Counted from the stretch's first letter, positions 10,801 through 19,263 are shown. The stretch is 64,000 nucleotides of DNA from Pararcticibacter amylolyticus (GCF_003130405.1 NZ_QEAS01000004.1:245964-309963); one strand, 5' to 3'. The notes: generated by a model not told the origin, from the letters alone. A program made the numbers and translations.

Positions 10801-10966
10801 CAGTGTGCTGGCTTTTGGTCTTATATTTTCCATGATACTGACGCTTTTTGTGGTACCGGTGATGTATTACAAATTATTAAAACGGCCAGTTGAACCAGGT
10901 GAAGCACCAACTGCACAACCCGATGGTGATGATGACGTATTATACAGGCCCGTTAATGCTCATTAG
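7826..10966 (+). CDS. RND efflux transporter, inner-membrane pump subunit
   Basis: 1046 residues, the usual length for AcrB-type pumps. The first membrane helix is at about 15-33, the second group at about 335-500, and the last five helices at about 855-1015, with two large periplasmic loops between. The proton-relay region in TM4 reads GMVVDNAIVVVDNYIE, so only the first of the AcrB Asp-Asp pair is kept; the TM10 lysine position is Arg (VVRNGIILVDYADE). This pattern is common in the MdtB/hydrophobe branch of Bacteroidota pumps rather than metal-exporting CzcA. It is driven by proton import and works with the adaptor before it and the TolC-type channel after it. Confidence 0.95.
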   Translation: MTNRKTHFLEAAMTHKQVVIVLVVLLMILGVSSLLNMPRSENPRIDMPVAAVYALYPGADEHQVEEEVTKKIEQYLFSFEEIKKRKTKSETREGQVFLTVEINTDVKDRKKFWHTLQLDMDANLRSKLPSGVIGPFVNSNFADVTALIVSVSSKERSYAEIEQYLDKLEDGLKVIPTVSKINRSGAQRQQIYVKIDDRKLKQFGFDVSTLMRVLQQQNITGYSGELSPGSSNIIPVYTNSRYRDEAAIAGQIVYTTPAGTVVHLRDVASLERRFEERSSFVRMGEEKAMVLTIDMQPGNNIVAFGEEVQEKIASVQKTFPPDVKIKTIVNQPEAVSDSISHFMKEFGLAIASVVLVVMLLLPFRVAAVASAAAPISIIITFGLMQIIGLELHQVTLAALIIVLGMVVDNAIVVVDNYIEKLDEHIEPWTAAWQAAKQLMIPIFTATLAIIFAFLPLALFMDGIAKDFMFSLPVTVAVALVVSMLIALLFTPYTCYVFIKKGLKHKISERPPRKSMLDYLQGGFDYAITRAFRWPRTTMALGLLSVLSALFIATRVNNEFFPTLERNQFNMEIWMPNGASLEKTESKVKELEEILKRDQRVVDITSFVGMSSPRFHTTYAPEAPKKHFAQIFITTTGNDATAEMATEYLDKLKGFMADGYVKIKQISFQEGSPIDVRVLSESEADQKKVALKIKKILEKAEGTNLVRLGSEYDYMGIKLNIDPVKASRLGISNQAITQTLGAGLKGYSVSTLWEGDKPVDIFLRYDSVSRKDVNALLKLHITSIYGQKIQLSEVASLQPEWHTGMIARRNGLKLLSVFSEAQLGIKPSRILKEVKPEIDALELPKGVTIQYGGDAESSAENAPGMGLSLSVSLILIFLTLLFQFKGPGKALIILCTFLLSLFGAFLGLLVTGNPLGMTAFMGIISLIGIVVRNGIILVDYADELIRDHGYTHKSAAIAAAKRRMRPIFLTSAAAAVGVVPMIISKSPLWAPLGSVLAFGLIFSMILTLFVVPVMYYKLLKRPVEPGEAPTAQPDGDDDVLYRPVNAH

Positions 10967-11021
10967 CGATGATGATAAAGCGAAAATTTTACGGGGACTT
11001 ACAGAAAAGAAGTTAAAGAGA

Positions 11022-12296
11022 ATGAAAAAAATAGAGTTATTGCCTCTGCTGCTGGTGGTATTGACATGTACGGTATATCGTGCCGGTGCACAGGACCTGG
11101 TGCTCTCTCCTGAGAAAGCAAGGTCACTGGCACTGGAAAATAACAGGAATCTGAAAAAAGCTCAGAAAGAGATTGAAGCTGCGCGGGCTGGGAAGGCCTC
11201 GGCTTACGCACTGGGAAAACCAACTTTGGATGGTTCACTGGGGGGATTCTATTTCACCGAACCACTTACCGCATTTTTGCCCGAAGTGATGGGAAATGCT
11301 TCACTGACGGTTACCCAGGTACTTTACTCGGGAGGAAAGGTACAGAATGCAAGGAAAGTTGCAGATGCCGCTTTGGGGCTGCAAAATGCAAGGAAGGAGC
11401 TTACTGAAGACGAAGTTCTGCTGAAGACGGAAACAGCTTACTGGCAAGTGGTGGATGCGAAAGAGAAGGTTATACTTGCTAAGAAATATATCCAGATGCT
11501 GGATACATTGAGCAGAGATCTGAAGAATTCGTACGACGCCGGTTTAACGTATAAAAATGATTTACTGAAAGTGAATGTACAGCAAAACGAGGCGGAGCTT
11601 AACCTGACTAAAGCCCGTGACGGAGTTACAATGGCAAAGCTCAGCCTCGCTCAGCTCACAGGCCTGGGGGAATCCGAGTTTGATGTACAGGATAACATCC
11701 CGGGAGGTTTCAACGGGGTTTTAAAGGAAGAGACTATATCTGCCCTTGAAAGACGACCTGAGGTTGATATGCTCAGTAAGGCCGTCCGGATTAATGAACT
11801 TCAGGAGAAACTGCTTGCCGGCGACCGGAAACCTGTTATTGCACTTTCAGGGATTGGCTACGGTAGCTTCGGCAGAAACATTGATATGACAAAAGGCAAA
11901 GATGATATGAAAGGGTTTGTAGGGATGGCTTCCCTGAGCATCCCTATTTTCGACTGGGGCGGCAGAAAGCAGAAGGTGGTAGAGCAGAGGTTTAAAACTG
12001 ATGCACAAAAGATTGAACTGGATGAAACTAAAGAACAGATAATGTTAGAAATAAGAAATGTCCGGCTGTCTCTCAACCAATCTGCACAGCAGGTAGCGCT
12101 TGCTCAAAAATCTTTGCAGCAGGCAGAAGAGAATCTGCGGCTCAACCAGGACAGGTTCGATGCGGGAACGGTTTTAGGAAAGGATGTACTGGAAGCTCAG
12201 GTGCTCTGGCAGCAAGCTTATTCGAATTTGATTGATGCAAAAGCAGGATACCGCATCAATGAAGCCCGGTATAAGAAGGCAATTGGCGATTATTAA
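11022..12296 (+). CDS. TolC family outer-membrane efflux channel
   Basis: 425 residues from the ATG at 11022. An upstream in-frame start at 10890 would overlap the pump gene and bury the signal peptide, whereas this start gives MKKIELLPLLLVVLTCTVYRAGAQ with a cleavable signal. The two internally repeated helical halves typical of TolC are visible (Ala/Gln/Leu-rich long helices with KAEETEL-type patterns at about 100-200 and 320-420). It completes the tripartite pump. The 55-bp gap after the pump stop suggests one transcript. Confidence 0.92.
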   Translation: MKKIELLPLLLVVLTCTVYRAGAQDLVLSPEKARSLALENNRNLKKAQKEIEAARAGKASAYALGKPTLDGSLGGFYFTEPLTAFLPEVMGNASLTVTQVLYSGGKVQNARKVADAALGLQNARKELTEDEVLLKTETAYWQVVDAKEKVILAKKYIQMLDTLSRDLKNSYDAGLTYKNDLLKVNVQQNEAELNLTKARDGVTMAKLSLAQLTGLGESEFDVQDNIPGGFNGVLKEETISALERRPEVDMLSKAVRINELQEKLLAGDRKPVIALSGIGYGSFGRNIDMTKGKDDMKGFVGMASLSIPIFDWGGRKQKVVEQRFKTDAQKIELDETKEQIMLEIRNVRLSLNQSAQQVALAQKSLQQAEENLRLNQDRFDAGTVLGKDVLEAQVLWQQAYSNLIDAKAGYRINEARYKKAIGDY

Positions 12297-12305
12297 CTTA
12301 ATAGA

Positions 12306-12545
12306 ATGTTTATGAGCTGGTTCGTTAGCAAAAGCACGATTGTGGCTGTATTTAAAACAAACATCGGCAACAACAATGAAGCTGAAGCCGTTCTGTCAAA
12401 CCTTAGACACATGTTTCCGGATTCGAAGGTCAGCATTGATCTGAATGATTGTGATAAGGTACTTCGCTTTGAGATACCCGTCACGGGTATCGGGCAGGTC
12501 ATGTCCGTTGTTAAAAAAAGTGGATTTAATTGCGAAGTGTTATAA
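12306..12545 (+). CDS. Small conserved hypothetical protein, probable HMA-like fold
   Basis: 79 residues, beginning 10 bp after the TolC-type gene and so probably the last gene of the efflux operon. An alternative ATG lies at 12312. The predicted pattern is beta-alpha-beta-beta-alpha-beta: FKTNIGN, a helix through EAVLSNLRHMF, SKVSIDLNDCDKVLRFEI, then a helix before FNCEVL. That is the order of a ferredoxin/heavy-metal-associated fold, but the CxxC motif is absent; only two separate cysteines are present. Similar small proteins occur widely in Bacteroidota. I do not know its function. Confidence 0.65.
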   Translation: MFMSWFVSKSTIVAVFKTNIGNNNEAEAVLSNLRHMFPDSKVSIDLNDCDKVLRFEIPVTGIGQVMSVVKKSGFNCEVL

Positions 12546-12567
12546 CGGAATTCTTGCGGTAGTTTCC

Positions 12568-12608
12568 GTCAGCCGGAATTCTGATGGATCATCAGGACTC
12601 CGGCCGAC
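12568..12608. terminator. Imperfect hairpin between convergent genes
   Basis: Arms 12568-12586 and 12590-12608 pair over 19 positions with four mismatches around the 3-nt loop GAT; the core CTGATG/CATCAG and CCGGA/TCCGG segments are perfect. It sits between the end of the efflux operon (12545) and the stop of the convergent acyltransferase gene (12592), which it slightly overlaps. It is placed to act as a bidirectional terminator, although there is no long T run. Confidence 0.5.
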
Positions 12609-13716
12609 CTCCGCCGGCATCTTGTATTGTAATCCCTTTGTTCCGCTTGTCGCTTAGATACTTTCGAACCGGTATATCATATATAACCATTACCAGGTAA
12701 GCCATACCAACCAGCAGTATAAGTCCTGCTATAATAATGAGTGTAAGTTGTAAAGTGCCGGGCTGATGACTTGTGTAATAGTTACCGAACATCCATAATA
12801 CTGCATAATGCGTCATGTACAATGGATAGGAGATTTTACCCGAGAATACACAAAGTTTTCTCAAACCAGGAGCCAATGCTGCTCCTGTTGCTAATGCGAT
12901 CAGTAAGGGGAAATAGAACAGTACCACAAGAGGCTCGGTCACCCAATTCCACTCTGTGAAGGGCATGACGAAGGCAAGCAACAGCATTATGGCTAAGCCG
13001 GTAAATCCCAGCCTGTTTTTGATGATCCAGTTAGAGCGGAAAACAAGCAGACCTGCTAAAAACGAATAGGCTATCCGGGCGCTTCCATCCCAAAAGGTTG
13101 GCCCGCTCCAGCCCCCCAGTAAATTGCCGGAACGGTAACATACCATGCAAATAGCCACTGCCGCGAGTATGGTTAACAGGCGCAGGTAGCCGCGACTGAT
13201 CTTATAAAGTACAAACGCGTACGCGATATTAGCAACGTATTCCCAAAACAGCGACCATGATGGTGCATTGAAACTAAACAGGTTAAATCCCCGGTCTTCT
13301 ATTATCGGGAGAGGAATGAGAAATATGGAGCACAGGAATGTCAGGAGGACCTTACCGGCACTGTACAACTCAGGATTCCCGCCGAAAGGGTCGAACAAAA
13401 ATGCCAGAAGTCCTAATACAGATCCGGCTATGATCAGGGGATGAAGCCTGATGATCCTCGATTTGAAAAACTCAAGGGCGCCCATTCTGGCAATGCGGTC
13501 GTCGTAGGCGTATCCAATGACAAAACCGGAAAGACAGAAAAAGAAATCGACAGCTAAAAATCCATGTGCGATAAAGTTGGTAGTAAAATCAGTATAGGCC
13601 CATTCCATAAAATGAAACGTGACAACAGCAAGGGCTGCAACGCCCCTTAGCCCGTCGAGGATTTCGAAATGTGCTTTTGTTCGGAAAATAGGCAAAGTTG
13701 TTTTATTCATGTTCAT
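12592..13716 (-). CDS. Acyltransferase family 3 (OafA/YrhL-type) membrane protein
   Basis: 374 residues with about ten hydrophobic helices spread along the chain. The N-terminal signature of acyltransferase family 3 is clear: LDGLRGVAALAVVTFHF, with the catalytic-region His, then AVDFFFCLSGFVIGYAY and FKSRIIRLHPL. Such proteins move acyl groups from the cytoplasm onto sugars, lipids or peptidoglycan outside the membrane. There is no linked polysaccharide locus, so the acceptor is unknown. The start may be ATG at 13716 or the second ATG at 13710. Confidence 0.9.
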   Translation of the reverse strand: MNMNKTTLPIFRTKAHFEILDGLRGVAALAVVTFHFMEWAYTDFTTNFIAHGFLAVDFFFCLSGFVIGYAYDDRIARMGALEFFKSRIIRLHPLIIAGSVLGLLAFLFDPFGGNPELYSAGKVLLTFLCSIFLIPLPIIEDRGFNLFSFNAPSWSLFWEYVANIAYAFVLYKISRGYLRLLTILAAVAICMVCYRSGNLLGGWSGPTFWDGSARIAYSFLAGLLVFRSNWIIKNRLGFTGLAIMLLLAFVMPFTEWNWVTEPLVVLFYFPLLIALATGAALAPGLRKLCVFSGKISYPLYMTHYAVLWMFGNYYTSHQPGTLQLTLIIIAGLILLVGMAYLVMVIYDIPVRKYLSDKRNKGITIQDAGGGRPES

Positions 13717-14084
13717 TTTGTATCAGTCCTGTTGAAAAATTCTGCTACAAGAACCTTCAACAGGCGACAGCCCCAAGATATTTAAATTTAACATCCCGGC
13801 CAAACTTCGGGACAGGATGGGGTGTCCGGAACCAATATTTGCGGGTGCGGGTAGAAAAAGTGACTTATGTTTAAAGTCAATGACAAATGTCCTATGGATT
13901 TGGACAAAACTGCTATTCTTGTTCCTGCTTATCACCTATTGTTGTATAAATAAATCAGAGCCGGACAGGCCAGGTAAACCATGATATCTAAACAATTCCA
14001 ATGTTAAACTTTATGCGGGATGGACGATAAGGACGGCAATAATATAAATGTAACCATTAATTATAAACACTTTAAAGATTTCCG
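13717..14084. other. Intergenic region, no gene seen
   Basis: This 368-bp gap separates the divergent acyltransferase and GH43-linked units, so it should hold two promoters. A 9-bp inverted repeat (CCTGTTGAA at 13728-13736, TTCAACAGG at 13756-13764) lies just upstream of the acyltransferase start. I see no convincing open reading frame. Confidence 0.5.
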
Positions 14085-14819
14085 ATGAACATGAGACGTC
14101 AAATTTATTTGTTAGCAATAAGCTTTCTCATTTGCGGAGGCCCGGGTTTACAGGGATACTCTGCCACTTCAGGAAGCAATGTGGATGGTAAAGTCAAAAG
14201 CGACACTGCCCGAAGCCTGGAAGGATACTTTACACCCGCTGCATCTTCCGCAAAAAGACCGGATCCTGAAGGTTTCATTCAGCGTTGGCTGCTCCTGGAG
14301 CCAATCAGCAAACCCAATCGCAGTAATACTGTCTTTACCGACAGCTATATCAGAAAGGCATTTGAAACCGAGTATTTCCCCGGTCAGTTTACTGTATTTC
14401 CAAAAGACCGTCAAAAGGTAAAAGCCGGTACTCAGGAACTGATGTGGCATTCACTGGACAGTAAAGATTTCAATGTAAAACTCTACCGGTTTGCTTATGG
14501 ATTAGGGAAGGAAACCTATGGCGTACTTTTCTGGACAGCAACCATCGTAAACAGTACCCGGGAGCTGAGAAATGTGAGAATGGCTGTCGGATCAAACTCG
14601 GCGTCGATGTGGTGGCTTAACGGGAAAGAAGCGGTGATCCTTTCAGGCGACAGGCGGATGGTAATGGATGACTGTGTTTCCAAAAGCTTTACTCTTAACC
14701 GGGGAAAGAATGTGATCAGAGGCGCCATTATAAACGGCCCTGGAATGAGTGATTTCTGTGTCCGTTTTCTGGATGAAAAGGGACAGCCTGTAAAGGATCT
14801 CACAATTAGTTATGAATAA
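14085..14819 (+). CDS. Secreted beta-sandwich protein, hypothetical, linked to GH43
   Basis: 244 residues with an N-terminal signal peptide (RRQIYLLAISFLICGG...). An alternative ATG is at 14091. The body contains WLLLEPI, alternating beta-like segments (KLYRFAYGLG, YGVLFWTATIVNS, NVRMAVGSNSASMWWLNGKEAV) and no visible catalytic motif. The stretch with SxSMWWLNGKEA resembles the jelly-roll accessory modules that precede esterase or glycosidase domains in Bacteroidota, where a short substrate-lining loop contains WLNG. Being 38 bp upstream of a GH43 gene on the same strand, it is probably involved in plant-polysaccharide use. I do not recognise a named family. Confidence 0.7.
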   Translation: MNMRRQIYLLAISFLICGGPGLQGYSATSGSNVDGKVKSDTARSLEGYFTPAASSAKRPDPEGFIQRWLLLEPISKPNRSNTVFTDSYIRKAFETEYFPGQFTVFPKDRQKVKAGTQELMWHSLDSKDFNVKLYRFAYGLGKETYGVLFWTATIVNSTRELRNVRMAVGSNSASMWWLNGKEAVILSGDRRMVMDDCVSKSFTLNRGKNVIRGAIINGPGMSDFCVRFLDEKGQPVKDLTISYE

Positions 14820-14857
14820 AAATGCCTGTCCTTTTAGAATCTGAATGCTGATTGATT

Positions 14858-16309
14858 ATGAAAAGAGTCATTAAAATAAGCGGTATAACAGCCATGTTAT
14901 TATGTTGTTTAACCGGAATTGCAACATCACAGGTTGGAAAACCTTTTATACACGATCCCTCAACCATTATAGAATGCGGAGGAAAGTATTATACCTTCGG
15001 TACCGGTTCTGGCGGATTGATCTCCGAAGATGGCTGGACATGGAATAGTGGTGGGGTAAGACCCGGGGGCGGAGCTGCTCCTGATGTACTTAAGATCGGC
15101 GACCGCTATCTTATAGCGTACGGTGCAACCGGCGGAGGCCTGGGAGGGGGACATAATGGTAGGATACTGACTATGTGGAATAAAACACTCGACCCTAAAT
15201 CTCCTGATTTTATGTATTCAGAGGCTGTGGTGGTTGCATCATCAGACGGTGTTGAGGATTGTGATGCAATAGATCCCGGACTTCTTCTGGATCCCACAGA
15301 CGGCCGTCTGTGGCTGTCGTATGGAACGTATTTCGGGTTTATCCGGCTTGTAGAACTGGATCCCAAAACAGGAAAGCGTGTGGAAGGAAATGAGGCGGTA
15401 AATATCGCGATCGACTGTGAAGCTACCACTCTGATGTATCGTGACGGCTGGTATTATCTTCTGGGTACTCATGGCACGTGCTGTGACGGTGCTAACTCAA
15501 CCTACAATATCGTGGTTGGCCGCTCCAGAAAAATAACCGGCCCTTACCTCGATAATGTGGGAAGAGATATGTTAAAAGGCGGAGGCAAAATGGTAGTTGC
15601 TGCGGGTGGGAGGGTGACCGGCCCCGGGCATTTCGGACGCATCGTTCTGGGAGAAGGAATCGAAAAAATGTCCTGCCACTATGAAGCCGACCTGGATCGA
15701 AGCGGCCGTAGCGTGTTGGGCATCAGGCCCCTGCTCTGGAAAAACGGCTGGCCGGTTGCCGGAGATAACTTTGTTGAAGGGACGTATGAAATTGAATCGG
15801 AGAGGAGGGGATATGCACTGGAGTTAGCGGTTGATTTTGTAAGGATGCCGGGTGGTATGCGCGGCTTCAACCACAACAACGATGAGCCGGTAAAGCCGGT
15901 TCCATCTCAAAAACTGGAAGATGTGATCAAAACATGGCCAACCGGCAATATCGATGTCAGGCTAGGCGATTATATGTTCCGGCCGCATCAAAAATGGACA
16001 ATCGCTGCTGTTCCCGAAGCTGGCGGATATCTGGGCGGCCCATATTACAAGATCGTTATAGAGGGAACCGGACGGGCATTGGCTGCTACAGCAGATGCAG
16101 GGCTGATAACCGTTCCCGAATTTACCGGTACAGCGGAACAATTATGGCGGATAGATCAGCTGACAGATGGTACATACAGGATAATGCCTAAATCAGTTCC
16201 CAATTCCAGCCAGAAGTTTGTATTGGTTTCGCCGGGCGACAGCACTCCGGCGCTTGCCGGATTTAATATGCAAAGTGACAATTGTAAATGGAACTTTAGG
16301 GCCCATTAA
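14858..16309 (+). CDS. Secreted glycoside hydrolase family 43, arabinan endo-1,5-alpha-L-arabinosidase-like
   Basis: 483 residues from the ATG at 14858 (the in-frame TTG at 14852 is rejected because the ATG opens a clean signal peptide ending near ATSQ). GH43 five-bladed propeller signatures: general base Asp in IHDPSTIIECGGKYYTFGTG, the pKa-modulating Asp in CDAIDPGLLLD, and a candidate general acid Glu in the GEGIEKMSCHY or NFVEGTYEIE region. The C-terminal about 130 residues form a separate beta domain resembling a ricin-type or arabinanase C-terminal module (KWTIAAVPEAGGY ... EQLWRIDQL). Expected role: cutting arabinan or related pentose polymers outside the cell. Domain family is firm; substrate is inferred. 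Confidence 0.88.
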   Translation: MKRVIKISGITAMLLCCLTGIATSQVGKPFIHDPSTIIECGGKYYTFGTGSGGLISEDGWTWNSGGVRPGGGAAPDVLKIGDRYLIAYGATGGGLGGGHNGRILTMWNKTLDPKSPDFMYSEAVVVASSDGVEDCDAIDPGLLLDPTDGRLWLSYGTYFGFIRLVELDPKTGKRVEGNEAVNIAIDCEATTLMYRDGWYYLLGTHGTCCDGANSTYNIVVGRSRKITGPYLDNVGRDMLKGGGKMVVAAGGRVTGPGHFGRIVLGEGIEKMSCHYEADLDRSGRSVLGIRPLLWKNGWPVAGDNFVEGTYEIESERRGYALELAVDFVRMPGGMRGFNHNNDEPVKPVPSQKLEDVIKTWPTGNIDVRLGDYMFRPHQKWTIAAVPEAGGYLGGPYYKIVIEGTGRALAATADAGLITVPEFTGTAEQLWRIDQLTDGTYRIMPKSVPNSSQKFVLVSPGDSTPALAGFNMQSDNCKWNFRAH

Positions 16310-16347
16310 AAACAGAAAGGCGCCTGGTTCGTGGCGCCTTTCTGTTT
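16310..16347. terminator. Strong bidirectional terminator
   Basis: A perfect 15-bp stem (16310-16324 with 16333-16347) around the 8-nt loop TGGTTCGT; the outer arms are A-rich/T-rich and the inner part is GGCGCC. It begins at the stop codon of the GH43 gene and lies 26 bp from the end of the convergent Hsp70 gene, so it should stop transcription from both sides. Confidence 0.85.
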
Positions 16348-16372
16348 GACCGGAATCTATGGCCGGTTTGCT

Positions 16373-17629
16373 TTATTCATCAAAAAGATAGCCGCTATAG
16401 GCTAATCCTTTAGCTACGCTGACAAAGTTGTCACCAGAATTAAGAGGAATATCAGGAAACCGTGTTTTAAAAAGATCCCTGATTGCAGGCACCATGGATG
16501 TCCCCCCGGTCAGGAACAGGCAGTCAATTTCCTTTGTATCTATTTTGCTGGTTGTCAAAAACCCGTCAAGACAATCGCTGATCTTCAGAATATCCCGGTT
16601 TATAATATTCTCATATTCTTCCACCGTAATCATTTCATTGATTTCAATACCGGACTTAGAGTATGTAAAAAGCGAAGAATCCAGGCTGGACAGCCCGATC
16701 TTAGTTTGTTCAATAGCATGAAAAACGGAATAGCCCAGGTTTTCATCTATCAGGGTAATGAGGTTTTTAAATTTCGGATCATGATCCGAAAAGTAATAAT
16801 AGTCTTCAATTTCCTTCTTTATGCGGATGCTATTGAAGAAATTCATCTTATCCCAGGTGCAGATATTGGAAAAAAGCGATTTGGGCACCGTCAGATATTT
16901 ACCGGGGGCAGCCTGATACTGTGTATTCTTACCGAAATGGGGAGTGCCTCTTTCCCACATAAATGCCGAATCGAAACTGTCTCCTCCTACATAAATTCCT
17001 CCTGTGGCCAGAAAATCATCTTTACGGTCACGCCTGCCGGCATTCCGGGGATCCAGCACCATGCACGTAAAGTCTGTTGTGCCCCCGCCCAGGTCTGCTA
17101 CCAGCACCGTCTCCTTTTTAAGAAGGGTCCTTTCGTAAGCAAAGGCTGCACCTATAGGCTCAAACTGAAAACGAACATGTTCAAAACCAGCCAGCTCAGC
17201 TGCTTTTTCCAGCCGGCTCTGCGCCAGGGTGTCTTTTTGAGTATCATCATCATTAAAAAATACAGGTCTGCCAATGATGGCCTTGCTGCAATTGTATCCC
17301 GTAATGAGGTCTGCTCTTGATTTCAGCTCTTTCAGGATCAGTGCTACAAGTGCAGGCGCATTGTACCTTTTTCTGCCAATACGGGTTTCTGTAAAGCTGC
17401 TCCTTGACAAAACCTGTTTCACAGATTTAATAAAACGCCCTCTCATGCCATCTTGAAGATAGGCCGATATCGCTTCTTCTCCGATAACGTATTCATCATC
17501 CTTGCCCTCGGGAAAATAAATAAGCGAGGGTACAATGATGGTCGAAACAATTTCTTCTCTTTCCTCGTCGAAGATCGACAAAGCTGAATTCGTCGTTCCG
17601 AAATCAATACCGTATAAAAATCTTTTCAT
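16373..17629 (-). CDS. Hsp70-family ATPase, YegD-like (nucleotide-binding domain only)
   Basis: 418 residues. The actin/Hsp70 nucleotide-binding motifs are intact: phosphate 1 GIDFGTTNSAL at the N-terminus, phosphate 2 VADLGGGTTDFTCMV, and the adenosine motif FLTGGTSMVPAIRDLF. The C-terminal substrate-binding domain of DnaK is missing, as in Escherichia coli YegD. Proteins of this type are thought to be chaperone-like ATPases with unknown clients. It is convergent with GH43 and separated by a strong terminator; it appears monocistronic. Confidence 0.9.
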   Translation of the reverse strand: MKRFLYGIDFGTTNSALSIFDEEREEIVSTIIVPSLIYFPEGKDDEYVIGEEAISAYLQDGMRGRFIKSVKQVLSRSSFTETRIGRKRYNAPALVALILKELKSRADLITGYNCSKAIIGRPVFFNDDDTQKDTLAQSRLEKAAELAGFEHVRFQFEPIGAAFAYERTLLKKETVLVADLGGGTTDFTCMVLDPRNAGRRDRKDDFLATGGIYVGGDSFDSAFMWERGTPHFGKNTQYQAAPGKYLTVPKSLFSNICTWDKMNFFNSIRIKKEIEDYYYFSDHDPKFKNLITLIDENLGYSVFHAIEQTKIGLSSLDSSLFTYSKSGIEINEMITVEEYENIINRDILKISDCLDGFLTTSKIDTKEIDCLFLTGGTSMVPAIRDLFKTRFPDIPLNSGDNFVSVAKGLAYSGYLFDE

Positions 17630-17695
17630 CTGAAATAACAGGATGTAAACAGCAAACAGGAATGTTAAACCGGGCGGCGAAACTATGAAAAAAAA

Positions 17696-19177
17696 TTAAA
17701 AGCCAGTCAATCCGGATTCAGAAAAATCATGGCTCATCTCCAACCCCGTTTTAAGTGCATCAACAGCCTGTGCCAGCTCAGTCTCGTCCATCGAAGCGAA
17801 ACCAAACCTGAATGCGTTTTGTTCCTCACACCACCGGATTATTTTAAAACGCCTATTTGCAGCAAGTCTTGTAACAGAAAAACCGGGATTGAGCTTTACC
17901 CAGATCGCCATCCCTCCAGTTGGCAACCAATAAGACACATACCTGCCTAACTTTTCTTTCAGCAAGCCATCCAGGAAATCTCTTCGCTGATGGTAGCATT
18001 TCTTCGCCTTCTTAAGATGCCTCTTCAATTCGTTTTCTTTTATCAATGCAGCCAGCGCATTGTGCATATACCCGTCACCCCCCACATCAATTATCTTTCT
18101 GAGAGCGGTACACTGCTGAATGAAGTTTTTCGGCGCTACCATAAAGCCAATGCGCAGGGAAGGATCTAAGATTTTGGAGAAAGAGCCTGTATAAATCACA
18201 TTGCCTGTATGATTTGCGCTGGCCAAAGGCAGATAAGGAGAAGATGTGTAATGATAATCATAGTCGTAATCGTCTTCGATAATAGTAAATGAAAACTGCC
18301 TGGAAAGCTCCAGCAGCTTCATACGCCTTTCAGCACTTAACGTAACTGTCGTGGGATAATGATGATGCGGGATGACATACACCGCATCAATTCTTTTTGT
18401 CCGGCAATGTTGTTCAATCTCATCCGTATTGATGCCCTTATCGTCTATATCAACCTCAATAATTGCTGCTCCGCTTTCCTCAAAGGCTCTGTTGGCAACC
18501 GGGTAATTAGGTTTGGCAACAATAATGTTTGAAGAAGGTCCCAGTAACAATTGTGCTGACAGATAAATGCTCATTTGTGCCCCATGGGTAATCAATAGGT
18601 TGCCGGCTGAAATGTTTAATCCTCTTGTCACCGACAGATAATTCACCAGCTCCTCCCGGAGATCCTTCGTTCCCTGTGTGGTTCCGGTGCTTGCATTTTT
18701 TATAGCGTGCTTTTTGGACGTGAGAGAACGGTATGCTTTTAGTAAATCGTCTATAGGCGAGAGTCTTACATCCGGATGTCCGTCATCAATAATGATATCA
18801 GGCACAGGACTTTCGCTTTCGGAAAATTCTTTTTTCTCTATCACTCTGAAAGGTATTTCCAGATCATTATCGTAAGGTGTGAGTACTTCGGTTTTGCCCC
18901 ACGTCTGAGGTTTCAGAGAAGGAATATGTCCTGAAATCGCAGCATACTTTCTTGGAAAGATCGTAATCCAGCCCTGTGCGTCTAATTCATCATAAGCCGC
19001 AATCACGGTCTTACGATGCACTCCCGATATTTTAGCTAATTCACGGCTGCCCGGCAGGTGTGTGCCCGCTTTTAATGTCCCGTTCCTGATCGCATGAATG
19101 ATTTGAATGGCGATCTGGCTGTAAACAGGGACTTTGCTTCCCCGGTCTATACGTATGATATGTTCGTATGGCAACAT
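17696..19177 (-). CDS. MocR/GntR-type regulator with aminotransferase-like PLP domain
   Basis: 493 residues. An N-terminal GntR winged helix (about 15-80: VPVYSQIAIQIIHAIRNGTL, then GSRELAKISGVHRKTVIAAYDEL) is joined to a fold-type I aminotransferase domain. The PLP-binding region is recognisable in EDDYDYDYHY and in the lysine motif YTGSFSKILDPSLRIGF. MocR proteins such as PdxR and GabR use PLP as ligand and usually control a neighbouring gene. Here the divergent neighbour is a GNAT acetyltransferase, and the 86-bp intergenic region holds three copies of a GGACTAC half-site in the classical MocR arrangement. Confidence 0.92.
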   Translation of the reverse strand: MLPYEHIIRIDRGSKVPVYSQIAIQIIHAIRNGTLKAGTHLPGSRELAKISGVHRKTVIAAYDELDAQGWITIFPRKYAAISGHIPSLKPQTWGKTEVLTPYDNDLEIPFRVIEKKEFSESESPVPDIIIDDGHPDVRLSPIDDLLKAYRSLTSKKHAIKNASTGTTQGTKDLREELVNYLSVTRGLNISAGNLLITHGAQMSIYLSAQLLLGPSSNIIVAKPNYPVANRAFEESGAAIIEVDIDDKGINTDEIEQHCRTKRIDAVYVIPHHHYPTTVTLSAERRMKLLELSRQFSFTIIEDDYDYDYHYTSSPYLPLASANHTGNVIYTGSFSKILDPSLRIGFMVAPKNFIQQCTALRKIIDVGGDGYMHNALAALIKENELKRHLKKAKKCYHQRRDFLDGLLKEKLGRYVSYWLPTGGMAIWVKLNPGFSVTRLAANRRFKIIRWCEEQNAFRFGFASMDETELAQAVDALKTGLEMSHDFSESGLTGF

Positions 19178-19180
19178 TCT

Positions 19181-19221
19181 GGACTACCTCTTATGTTAAA
19201 GTTGGACTACAAAGGTAGTCC
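19181..19221. promoter_or_regulatory. Candidate MocR operator: two direct and one inverted GGACTAC half-site
   Basis: GGACTAC at 19181-19187 and again at 19204-19210 (start-to-start 23 bp), then the inverted copy GTAGTCC at 19215-19221. The first and third also form a 9-bp inverted repeat (GGACTACCT / AGGTAGTCC). Direct-direct-inverted half-sites are the known binding pattern of PdxR-type MocR regulators. The site starts 3 bp before the start codon of the MocR gene and lies between the two divergent genes. Confidence 0.75.
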
Positions 19222-19263
19222 TGTTGATGCATAGTTTTGAGGTGTCAAATAAAAAATTACAGT

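Noticed and set aside
13723-13935. Minus-strand ORF with FVQIHRTFVIDFKHK, reminiscent of the LytTR signature
   Set aside because: GTG start, no further LytTR strands, no receiver domain, and the resemblance covers only about 15 residues in an intergenic region; likely chance.
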